A stretch of 13,790 nucleotides of DNA from Candidatus Sediminicultor tertius (GTDB lineage Bacteria > Atribacterota > Phoenicimicrobiia > Phoenicimicrobiales > Phoenicimicrobiaceae). Below, one piece after another: positions 6,630 to 13,054 of the stretch. The stretch covers positions 1-13,790 of the forward strand of contig DPXH01000071.1 of the NCBI GenBank assembly GCA_003527405.1. The letters are read 5' to 3'. Made by a program: the position numbers and the translations under genes. The notes beneath the pieces are model-generated. The model was not told where the DNA came from. It saw nothing but the letters and a program-made list of their open reading frames with translations, and did no database searches. Each line of letters opens with the position of its first letter. Position 1 is the first letter of the stretch.

Positions 6630-7005
6630 TATTTTGTGAATATAATGATGCCTTATCTTGAACAACAAGAGACGTTTTGTGTTATAAAAAAATTACTGTA
6701 TTGCCATTACCTGTACCTACCTATAAAACCCCCATTTTAAAAAGCTTTTTCGATTGTATTTTTCATTATCTTTAACCCAATCATAAAAGTCTTTTAAGAA
6801 ACCTACAACCTATACAACAAATTATAAAATAATTAACTTGGTGTACACTTTTAATATTTAAATAACCAGTAATTTGTATTAAAAAATTAGCTTTAGTACA
6901 ATAAAAATTGTAAAATATAATAATATATTGAAAGAATAGCAATATGTTTTCTGGCTTTTTTATAGGAATAACTATTTACCAATAATTAAGGGAGGTTCTA
7001 GTACT
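6630..7005. other. AT-rich intergenic region upstream of threonine synthase
   Basis: This stretch holds no intact gene. The thrC leader contains a candidate -10 and an inverted repeat (listed separately). On the - strand, 6812-6717 is open and reads a protein-like peptide (FLKDFYDWVKDNEKYN and onwards), perhaps a gene fragment. I saw no T-box, riboswitch or attenuator features. Confidence 0.5.
6893..6921 (+). promoter_or_regulatory. Weak candidate promoter and operator for thrC
   Basis: TATAAT at 6916-6921 lies 17 bases after a poor -35 (TTAGTA, 6893-6898). A perfect inverted repeat, TACAAT-AAAA-ATTGTA (6897-6912), overlaps the -35 and spacer, where a repressor or activator could bind. In such AT-rich DNA this may be chance. 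Confidence 0.3.
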
Positions 7006-8229
7006 ATGAAAACATCTCCAAAACTAATCTCAACAATTTCCGGTATTGAATACCCATTTGAGAGGATTGAAGAATTTGCTGATAATGGCGAATCATTAGA
7101 AGTATTTATTTCCAACCTGAAAAAAGCAAAAATTAAATCGGGGGAATATCTATGGCAAAGATTTGCGGATTTTCTTCCTTTTACCCAGATGAGTGAAGAT
7201 TTTCATTTAGGTGAAGGAAATACTTCTTTAATTCAAGCTGATCAAAGATTACGAGAGTTCACCGGAATTAGTAATTTATTACTCAAAAATGAAACCCAAA
7301 ATCCCACATGGAGTTTTAAAGACAGGGGATCTTTAGCTTGTATTTTCATGGCAAAGAAAATGGGTGAAAAGGTAACAGCTACCATTTCCTCGGGTAATAT
7401 GGGAAATTCAATTGCTGCTTATGGTGCAAAAGCCGGTATTAAAGTAGTAGTGTTTGTTCCAGAATTTACCCCAAAAGAGAAGATTATGGCAATGTCCATT
7501 CACGGTGCAATCATTATAAAAGTTAAAGCTGAAGATTATTCCATGATGAAGAAGCATATATTGAGTTTTGCCAAAAAACTTAACCTAAGAATTGTTTCGG
7601 GAAATGGACCAATTAGAGTCGAAGGGTATAAATTAACAGCTTTTGAAATGTTTGAACAAATGAAAAATAAGGTTCCGGATTACATTGCAGTTCCCACATC
7701 TGCTTGTGGACATATTAGAGGTTTGTTTAAGGGATACCGAGAACTAAAACAAGCGGGGATAACAAATAAATTGCCAAAGATGATAGTTGTTCAAGCTAAA
7801 AATAATAGCCCGATTGTAACTGCTATTAAAAAAGGCGAAGAGCATGTTGTGCCATTTTCAAATTTTCATACTGTTGCCGAAGCTATTACTACCGGTAATC
7901 CCATGGGAGGAGATGAAATTATTCATAAAGTAAAAAAATATAATTGGCTTGCTGAAAGTGTTACTGAAGAAGAAATACTTGTTTCCCAAAGGAAGCTTGG
8001 AGAAGTTGGTTATTTTGTTGAACCAGCTTCTGCTACAAGTCTTTATGCGGTTAAAAAATTATTTAAGGCAGAAAAGATTGAAAAGGGTGCAACAGTTGTT
8101 ATGATGTTAACCGGAACGGGTTTAAAAGATTTAGATGTGTTCCAATATTATCATTTGAATGTTATGGAAAGTGATATTGGAAAGATAGAAGATGATGTCC
8201 GGAATTTACTGAAAAATATTTACCGTTAA
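7006..8229 (+). CDS. thrC: Threonine synthase
   Basis: PLP-dependent enzyme that converts O-phosphohomoserine to threonine in the cytoplasm, the last step of threonine synthesis. The 407-residue protein shows LGEGNTSL near residue 68, the PLP lysine K105 in NPTWSFKDRG, the phosphate-binding SSGNMGNS at about 128-135, and a late MMLTGTGLKD motif, as in fold-type II enzymes. AAGGGAGG (6988-6995) lies 10 bases before the ATG. It stands alone, without hom or thrB nearby. The related threonine dehydratases and cysteate synthases share this fold. The N-terminal layout (about 65 residues before the LGEGNT motif) fits threonine synthase, though a threonine-synthase-like enzyme with another substrate is possible. 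Confidence 0.85.
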   Translation: MKTSPKLISTISGIEYPFERIEEFADNGESLEVFISNLKKAKIKSGEYLWQRFADFLPFTQMSEDFHLGEGNTSLIQADQRLREFTGISNLLLKNETQNPTWSFKDRGSLACIFMAKKMGEKVTATISSGNMGNSIAAYGAKAGIKVVVFVPEFTPKEKIMAMSIHGAIIIKVKAEDYSMMKKHILSFAKKLNLRIVSGNGPIRVEGYKLTAFEMFEQMKNKVPDYIAVPTSACGHIRGLFKGYRELKQAGITNKLPKMIVVQAKNNSPIVTAIKKGEEHVVPFSNFHTVAEAITTGNPMGGDEIIHKVKKYNWLAESVTEEEILVSQRKLGEVGYFVEPASATSLYAVKKLFKAEKIEKGATVVMMLTGTGLKDLDVFQYYHLNVMESDIGKIEDDVRNLLKNIYR

Positions 8230-8397
8230 AAAAGGTAAAAAATAAGTATTTAAAGGTTTTTTCTGAATATAAAGTTGAAGTATTAACTTAAAAAAGACCT
8301 ATTATAAATAAAATCTAAATTCCGGACGGTTTAGAAAAACTAGATGCAAAATTTAGAGATTAGGGAAAATTCGATAAGTAAGCAAAGGAGACCGTAG

Positions 8398-10086
8398 ATG
8401 TTTTTACCCACTACCAGAGAAGAGATGAAAAAATTATCCTGGGATAAGCTGGATGTAATTATTGTAACCGGGGATACTTACATAGACAGTCCTTACATCG
8501 GAGCAGCGGTTATAGGAAGGGTGCTTCAGGCGGCAGGATATAAGGTGGGTATTATTGCTCAACCAGATACAGAGAGCGAGATAGATATTAACAGGCTGGG
8601 AGAGCCTACTCTCTTCTGGGGAGTCACTGCCGGTTCGGTAGATTCGATGGTGGCCAATTATACTGCTCTTAAGAAGAGAAGGAGGAAGGATGATTTCACT
8701 CCCGGAGGCAAGAATACCAGGAGGCCTGATCGGGCATCTATAGTCTATTCTAATCTGATAAGAAAATATTTTAAAAATACCAAACCGATTGTCCTGGGAG
8801 GAATAGAAGCGAGCCTGCGCCGAATAGCCCATTATGATTATTGGGATGATAAAATAAGAAGAGCGATACTTTTTGATGCCAAGGCCGATATTTTAGTCTA
8901 TGGTATGGGAGAAAAATCTGTTTTAAAGTTAGCCCATAATTTACAGACTGGCAAGGACTGGAAAGATATCAGAGGATTATGCTACATCTCTCCTTATCCT
9001 AAAGAAGAATATACAATACTCCCTTCTTATCAGGAGGTTAAGGGAGATAAGAAAAAATTTATCTCCATGTTCCATACCTTTTATTTAAACAATGACTCTC
9101 TAACTGCTAAGGGATTATGCCAGCAGCAGGATAGCAGATATTTAATTCAAAATCCCCCGGCTTATCCTCTTACCCGGAAGGAACTGGACAGGGTTTATGA
9201 TTTACCCTACGAAAGAGAAGTTCACCCCTATTATAAAAAAGAGGGAGAAGTAAAAGCCCTGGAAACCATAAAGTTCTCTATTACTACTCATCGCGGCTGT
9301 TACGGGGAGTGTAATTTTTGTTCCATAACTGCCCATCAGGGTAAAGTTATCCAGGGTAGGAGCGAAAAGTCGATTTTAAGGGAAGCAAAATTATTGACCA
9401 GATTAAAAGATTTCAAGGGATATATTTTAGATGTGGGAGGACCCACAGCCAATATGTACGGAATAGAATGTCAGAAGAAATTAAAGTCGGGAAGCTGTCC
9501 TGATAAGAGGTGCCTATATCCGCAGTTCTGCCCGAGGCTAAAGATAAATCATAAAAAGCAGATGGAAATTTTAAAGAAGATAAGGCAAATTGAGGGGGTA
9601 AAAAAGGTCTTTGTCGCCTCAGGGATACGCTATGATATGGTCTTGAGTGACCAAAAATATGGGGAAAAGTATTTACGCGAATTAATTAAGTATCACATCT
9701 CCGGACAACTTAAAATTGCCCCTGAACATACGGAAAATAATGTTTTGCAAAAAATGGGTAAACCTGACCGGGGATACCTAAAAAGATTTAGGGATAAATT
9801 TTTGCAGATAAATAAAGAACAGAAGAAGAAACAGTTTTTAACCTATTATTTAATCGCAGCTCATCCGGGATGCAGGGAAGAAGATATGTACAGATTAAAA
9901 GAATATACTTCTAAAGAGCTAAAGCTTAACCCCGAACAAGTCCAGATATTTACCCCTACTCCTTTAACCTATTCTACTCTGATGTATTATACTGGAAGAG
10001 ACCCTTTTACTGGAAAAGCAATATATGTGGAGAAGGATTTAAAGAAAAAAGGAAGACAGAAAAAGATTATCATTAACAGCTATTAA
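8398..10086 (+). CDS. YgiQ family (UPF0313) radical SAM protein
   Basis: Radical SAM enzyme of unknown reaction, 562 residues. The N-terminal part (about 16-190) resembles a cobalamin-binding-type fold, with DVIIVTGDTYIDSPYIG and the family-typical GGIEASLRRIAHYDYW. The SAM 4Fe-4S motif is C301-x3-C305-x2-C308 inside THRGCYGECNFCSI. A second Cys-rich stretch, CPDKRC-x3-QFCPRL, lies about 65 residues later, and TPTPLTYSTLMYYTGRDP near the C-terminus is also typical. AAGGAG (8385-8390) is 7 bases before the ATG. It is shorter than the E. coli homologue (over 700 residues), but many bacterial members lack the C-terminal tail. There is a 168-base gap after thrC with only a weak promoter candidate (TTGAAG at 8275, 19-base spacer, TATTAT). 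Confidence 0.93.
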   Translation: MFLPTTREEMKKLSWDKLDVIIVTGDTYIDSPYIGAAVIGRVLQAAGYKVGIIAQPDTESEIDINRLGEPTLFWGVTAGSVDSMVANYTALKKRRRKDDFTPGGKNTRRPDRASIVYSNLIRKYFKNTKPIVLGGIEASLRRIAHYDYWDDKIRRAILFDAKADILVYGMGEKSVLKLAHNLQTGKDWKDIRGLCYISPYPKEEYTILPSYQEVKGDKKKFISMFHTFYLNNDSLTAKGLCQQQDSRYLIQNPPAYPLTRKELDRVYDLPYEREVHPYYKKEGEVKALETIKFSITTHRGCYGECNFCSITAHQGKVIQGRSEKSILREAKLLTRLKDFKGYILDVGGPTANMYGIECQKKLKSGSCPDKRCLYPQFCPRLKINHKKQMEILKKIRQIEGVKKVFVASGIRYDMVLSDQKYGEKYLRELIKYHISGQLKIAPEHTENNVLQKMGKPDRGYLKRFRDKFLQINKEQKKKQFLTYYLIAAHPGCREEDMYRLKEYTSKELKLNPEQVQIFTPTPLTYSTLMYYTGRDPFTGKAIYVEKDLKKKGRQKKIIINSY

Positions 10087-10265
10087 TTATTTTTTTATAG
10101 CATTTTTTATAGAACTTCTATTCATTGCACCCCTACAACATAATTATAACCAAAATTTTATCTTTTAAAATTAAAATGTACATTAAAACTTTATAAAATT
10201 TTTATAAAATAAATTATTATTTCTAAAATTCCACCACAATAATTGTTGTAGTTTTTATTATTTTT

Positions 10266-10294
10266 TTGTAAAAAAGAGGATTTTTAAATATATT
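10266..10294 (+). promoter_or_regulatory. Candidate promoter for the flavodoxin-like gene cluster
   Basis: TTGTAA (10266-10271), a 17-base spacer and TATATT (10289-10294), about 70 bases before the 10364 start. The match is moderate and the background is very AT-rich. Confidence 0.35.
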
Positions 10295-10363
10295 TGTCGT
10301 AAGTAGAGTGTAAATAAATTTCTAAGCAGAATAATATTTTAAAAGATATTTAAGGAGGTCAAA

Positions 10364-11107
10364 ATGAATTTTGCTATAATTTACACAATTATTATTTTAC
10401 TACTGGGTATACCTTTATTTATTACAAATTCTACTAGGGGAATTCCTATAGGAATTAGAATGTTTCCCTTTGTTGTGGCCATTTCTTTGCTTTGGCTGCA
10501 TACTATTTTTTTTAGACTAAAAGGCAGAACGGATGTAATGGCGATTATTTTACTAATTATATTTTACTTTCTAACTTATATTATAATCCTGCCTGCTGGC
10601 GTTGGTTCTGCGGTAATTTCTATTATGGATAGAGAGAAAAACATACCTGCGGAAACAATTGGGAGCGATGATTCCACCGAACAAATATATATTGTATATC
10701 ACCCTGGGGGATCTAAATTTACTACCAAAGCACTAAGAGCTTTGGCAGAGGATATTGCCCAAAATAATTATAAAGTAACCTTATATTGTGCAGGAAAAGA
10801 TTTACAAATTAATTTAAAAGAAGCCAGGGCAATTGGTTTTGCTTCACCGGTCTATGCTGATCTTATTAGGCCACCACTTGCGGACTTTATTCAGCGGAAT
10901 GAATTTTCAGGCATAAAATGTTTTGCGGTGCTTACTGGTTCATATAACAAAGAACGTAGGGAAGTGGATATTGCCAAAGTTGCTAAATTAATTGAAGAGA
11001 AGGGCGGAATGGTAATTGGAAAGGAAAAGTTTATCACTTCTGGCAAAGAGGATGAACTGCAAGAAAAAATTAAATTATTTAGTAAAGAACTGGTAGAAAA
11101 GTTATGA
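10364..11107 (+). CDS. Membrane-anchored flavodoxin-like protein
   Basis: A 247-residue protein I cannot name. The first ~85 residues form three hydrophobic segments (about 4-21, 31-51 and 58-84). The rest (about 105-247) looks like a soluble flavodoxin fold: a beta strand IYIVYH, a loop and helix (PGGSKFTTKALRALAEDIA), a second strand VTLYC, the flavodoxin-like IGFASPVYADLIRPPLADFI, and a strand plus loop CFAVLTGSYN. The usual phosphate loop T-x-T-G-x-T is changed to PGGSKFTT, so FMN binding is likely but not certain. It may be a membrane electron carrier or quinone reductase. The SD AAGGAGG is 5-6 bases before the ATG. Downstream are a phospholipid synthase gene and a transporter gene in the same direction. 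Confidence 0.7.
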   Translation: MNFAIIYTIIILLLGIPLFITNSTRGIPIGIRMFPFVVAISLLWLHTIFFRLKGRTDVMAIILLIIFYFLTYIIILPAGVGSAVISIMDREKNIPAETIGSDDSTEQIYIVYHPGGSKFTTKALRALAEDIAQNNYKVTLYCAGKDLQINLKEARAIGFASPVYADLIRPPLADFIQRNEFSGIKCFAVLTGSYNKERREVDIAKVAKLIEEKGGMVIGKEKFITSGKEDELQEKIKLFSKELVEKL

Positions 11108-11179
11108 TATCTCAGGACAGGATAAAAAATAATTTTTGATCAATAAATAATTTTTTAAGGTAATGAGGGCAATAAAGTA

Positions 11180-11722
11180 ATAAAAAATATAAATAAAGGA
11201 TTTTTAGCTAATTTAATAACTTTTTCCAGGATTGCTTTTATCCCCTTTTTAATTGTGGGCGAGCTGCAAGAAAAATATTTTCAGTCTCTAATGATAATAC
11301 TATTAATCAGCATGTCGGATATAATTGACGGTATGGTAGCCAAACAAGCGGAGGGCAGCTGCAAAGGAGGGGATATTTTTGATATTGCAGCTGATTTTAT
11401 GGTAGTCTTGTCAATATTTGTACTTTGGTATTTAAAGCAAATAGTATCTGCATACATCATATTTTTAATTTTATTTTCTTTTATTTCCTTTGTTTATATT
11501 TCTTTCTTAAAGAAAAAAATAGTTAAAAATAAAATAGGAAAATACGTAGGCGCTGTCTGTTTTTCAGGAATTACGGTTATTATCTTCACCAGATTATGTC
11601 CTAAAGAAATTTATAGTAGTGTGCAAAATCTGACGTTAATATTTATCTCTATTTATCTAATAATTTCTATTATTGAAAATATAAGGAGCATCGCAAAGGA
11701 AATAAAATATGAGCAAAAGTAG
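11180..11722 (+). CDS. CDP-alcohol phosphatidyltransferase, no canonical start codon
   Basis: Integral membrane enzyme that joins a CDP-linked lipid to an alcohol, as PgsA does for phosphatidylglycerol phosphate. The signature is SDIIDGMVAKQ, then G-x3-D-x3-D, that is D-x2-DG-x2-AK-x8-G-x3-D-x3-D with the usual Arg replaced by Lys. Several hydrophobic segments follow. The first in-frame GTG (11255) would remove the conserved N-terminus: codons 11207-11254 read ANLITFSRIAFIPFLI, as in PgsA. No ATG, GTG or TTG lies between the upstream stop (11156-11158) and there. GAGGG (11165-11169) is 10 bases before ATA at 11180 and 7 before GTA at 11177, so an ATA start (180 residues) or a mutated GTG is likely. 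Its end overlaps the next gene by 14 bases. The alcohol substrate is unknown. Confidence 0.78.
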   Translation: MKNINKGFLANLITFSRIAFIPFLIVGELQEKYFQSLMIILLISMSDIIDGMVAKQAEGSCKGGDIFDIAADFMVVLSIFVLWYLKQIVSAYIIFLILFSFISFVYISFLKKKIVKNKIGKYVGAVCFSGITVIIFTRLCPKEIYSSVQNLTLIFISIYLIISIIENIRSIAKEIKYEQK

Positions 11723-12599
11723 CGGGCAAGAAAAGGTATCTATTGATTTTCGCATTATACTGGCAATAGCCGTAACTCTAATTTTTTGGGCTTCTGCTTT
11801 TGCTGGTATAAGGGTGGGATTAAAAGCCTATAGTCCGGAAAATTTAGTACTTCTTCGTTTTTTAACTGCATCAATAGTTTTATTAGTTTATGCAATAATT
11901 ACCCGCATGCCCTTACCTGAAAGAAAAGACCTGCCTGCGATATTTTTTCTTGGCTTTATCGGAATAACCGTCTATCATCTTGCCCTCACCTTTGGAGAAT
12001 TAAAAGTAACTGCTGGTTCTGCCAGTCTTTTAATTGCCTCTGCTCCCATCTTTACTGCTATTTTGGCTATGTTTATTTTAAAAGAAAAGATTAATACCTG
12101 GGGCTGGATAGGAATTGTAATCAGTTTTTTAGGAGTGGGTTTAGTTGCCAGAGGGGAAGGCGAAGGAGTTAGGTTTGAGCCGGCGGCTTTTTTGATTTTA
12201 TTAGCTGCCGTAAGTACGAGTTTTTATTTTGTTTTACAAAAACCTTATTTAAAAAAGTATTCGCCTTTAAAATTTGTCACTTATACAATCTGGAGCGGAA
12301 CTTTTTTTCAATTATTTTTTTCACAAGATTTATTCCAGAATATTAAAAACGCACCGATTGAGGCAACACTGGCTATTATTTATATGGGCATTTTTCCCGC
12401 AGCCCTGGCTTATATTACCTGGACTTATGTCCTTTCTCGAATCCCAGCTTCTTTGGCAGCGAGCTATCTTTATTTATCCCCGATATTAGCCATATTAATT
12501 GCCTGGATATGGTTGGGAGAAATACCTTTCTTTTTATCATTAGCGGGAGGGACTCTTGCCCTGGCTGGAGTAATAGTTGTGAATGTTTGGGGAAGATGA
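11709..12599 (+). CDS. EamA/DMT superfamily permease
   Basis: Inner-membrane drug/metabolite transporter, probably exporting an amino acid or another small metabolite. Its 296 residues form about ten hydrophobic helices in two EamA repeats (roughly 15-146 and 155-293). Typical features are FWASAFAGIRVGLK near the start, LLRFLTAS, a helix-ending APIFTAILAMFILKEKI in repeat 1 and its counterpart YLSPILAILIAWIWLGE in repeat 2. AAAGGA (11695-11700) is 8 bases before the ATG. The start lies inside the phosphatidyltransferase gene (14-base overlap), so the two are translationally linked. The substrate cannot be read from sequence. Confidence 0.92.
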   Translation: MSKSSGQEKVSIDFRIILAIAVTLIFWASAFAGIRVGLKAYSPENLVLLRFLTASIVLLVYAIITRMPLPERKDLPAIFFLGFIGITVYHLALTFGELKVTAGSASLLIASAPIFTAILAMFILKEKINTWGWIGIVISFLGVGLVARGEGEGVRFEPAAFLILLAAVSTSFYFVLQKPYLKKYSPLKFVTYTIWSGTFFQLFFSQDLFQNIKNAPIEATLAIIYMGIFPAALAYITWTYVLSRIPASLAASYLYLSPILAILIAWIWLGEIPFFLSLAGGTLALAGVIVVNVWGR

Positions 12600-12604
12600 A
12601 GTTT

Positions 12605-12648
12605 TTCTTTTTCTTCACGCGATACTCGATACGCAATACGCGATACGA
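12605..12648. repeat. Tandem heptamer repeat (N-CGATAC), copy 2
   Basis: TTCTTTTTCTTCAC is followed by GCGATAC, TCGATAC, GCAATAC and GCGATAC (12619-12646): four 7-bp units, the third degenerate. It begins only a few bases after the EamA stop codon. Confidence 0.85.
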
Positions 12649-12696
12649 ACAAAAAGAAGGAAGATAAGAAGAGATTGTGGTAAAATAAAATGTAAA

Positions 12697-12715
12697 GTAT
12701 TTAATTGTAAAATAC
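12697..12715. promoter_or_regulatory. Possible activator-binding inverted repeat
   Basis: GTATTT-(7 bases)-AAATAC is a perfect 6-bp inverted repeat about 170 bases upstream of the sigma-54 -24 element, a normal distance for an enhancer-binding protein site. The AT-rich context makes chance plausible. Confidence 0.25.
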
Positions 12716-12844
12716 AAGTATATCTAATAGGGAAGTGCATTGATAATTGAGAAAAATTTGCACAGTATTTTAAGACAAAAGTGGGAAGAAGCAGTACAAT
12801 TAACAGAAAAAGAATATTACAAAAATTTTATTAGTGTACATTGT

Positions 12845-12877
12845 TCTTCTTTTCACGCGATACACGATACTAGATAT
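12845..12877. repeat. Tandem heptamer repeat (N-CGATAC), copy 3
   Basis: TTCTTCTTTTCAC is followed by GCGATAC (12857-12863), ACGATAC (12864-12870) and a decayed TAGATAT. It ends 3 bases before the sigma-54 promoter. Confidence 0.8.
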
Positions 12878-12880
12878 AAA

Positions 12881-12898
12881 TTGGCACAGTAATTGCTT
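12881..12898 (+). promoter_or_regulatory. Sigma-54 (RpoN) -24/-12 promoter
   Basis: TTGGCAC-A-GTAA-TTGCT matches the consensus TTGGCACR-N4-TTGCW at every defined position, with 10 bases between GG (12883-12884) and GC (12895-12896). The start point would be near 12908, giving a leader of about 147 bases before the TolC-family gene. Sigma-54 promoters need an ATP-driven activator, so that gene is probably switched on by a specific signal. Confidence 0.65.
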
Positions 12899-12923
12899 CA
12901 TATAATATATATAATAGATATAG

Positions 12924-12943
12924 ATTCCCGCTTTCGCGGGAAT
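12924..12943. repeat. dRS3-like palindrome
   Basis: ATTCCC-N8-GGGAAT (stem TTCCCGC/GCGGGAA, loop TTTC) fits the form of the Neisseria dRS3 repeat and similar palindromes scattered in other genomes. A half copy, GCGGGAATGA, recurs at 12954. It lies in the leader of the TolC-like transcript, just after the predicted start point. Confidence 0.6.
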
Positions 12944-13054
12944 GACATAAGGTGCGGGAATGAAACTGACAAAGCAAAATTATATTAGCATTTTTATCGA
13001 AAGTGGATTTCTAAGTTTAATTAAAAAATATGTAATGGAGAGGTGTGATGCTTT

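Larger units (their letters stand above)
12600..13054. other. Repeat-rich intergenic region upstream of the TolC-like gene
   Basis: This 455-base spacer has no recognised gene. It contains two heptamer repeats, a sigma-54 promoter, a dRS3-like palindrome and a possible activator site, each listed separately. A 51-codon frame (TTG 12740 to TAA 12892) opens with protein-like sequence (RQKWEEAVQLTEKEYYKNF) before running through a heptamer repeat; it may be a gene fragment. Confidence 0.6.

Noticed and set aside
6630..7005. Riboswitch or T-box before threonine synthase
   Set aside because: I found no specifier-loop, T-box or terminator-antiterminator pattern in the leader.
10231..10267. Hairpin plus T-run after the radical SAM gene as a terminator
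   Set aside because: The stem around ACAATAATTGT is AT-rich with a mismatch; it is too weak to call.
11255..11257. GTG as start of the CDP-alcohol phosphatidyltransferase
   Set aside because: It would remove the conserved NLITFSRI segment, and no SD sits at the right distance.
12274..12489. 71-codon frame inside the EamA gene
   Set aside because: It is an out-of-frame shadow of a conserved transporter gene.
3701..12877. Heptamer repeats as a CRISPR array
   Set aside because: Units are 7 bp with no spacers, and no cas genes are present.
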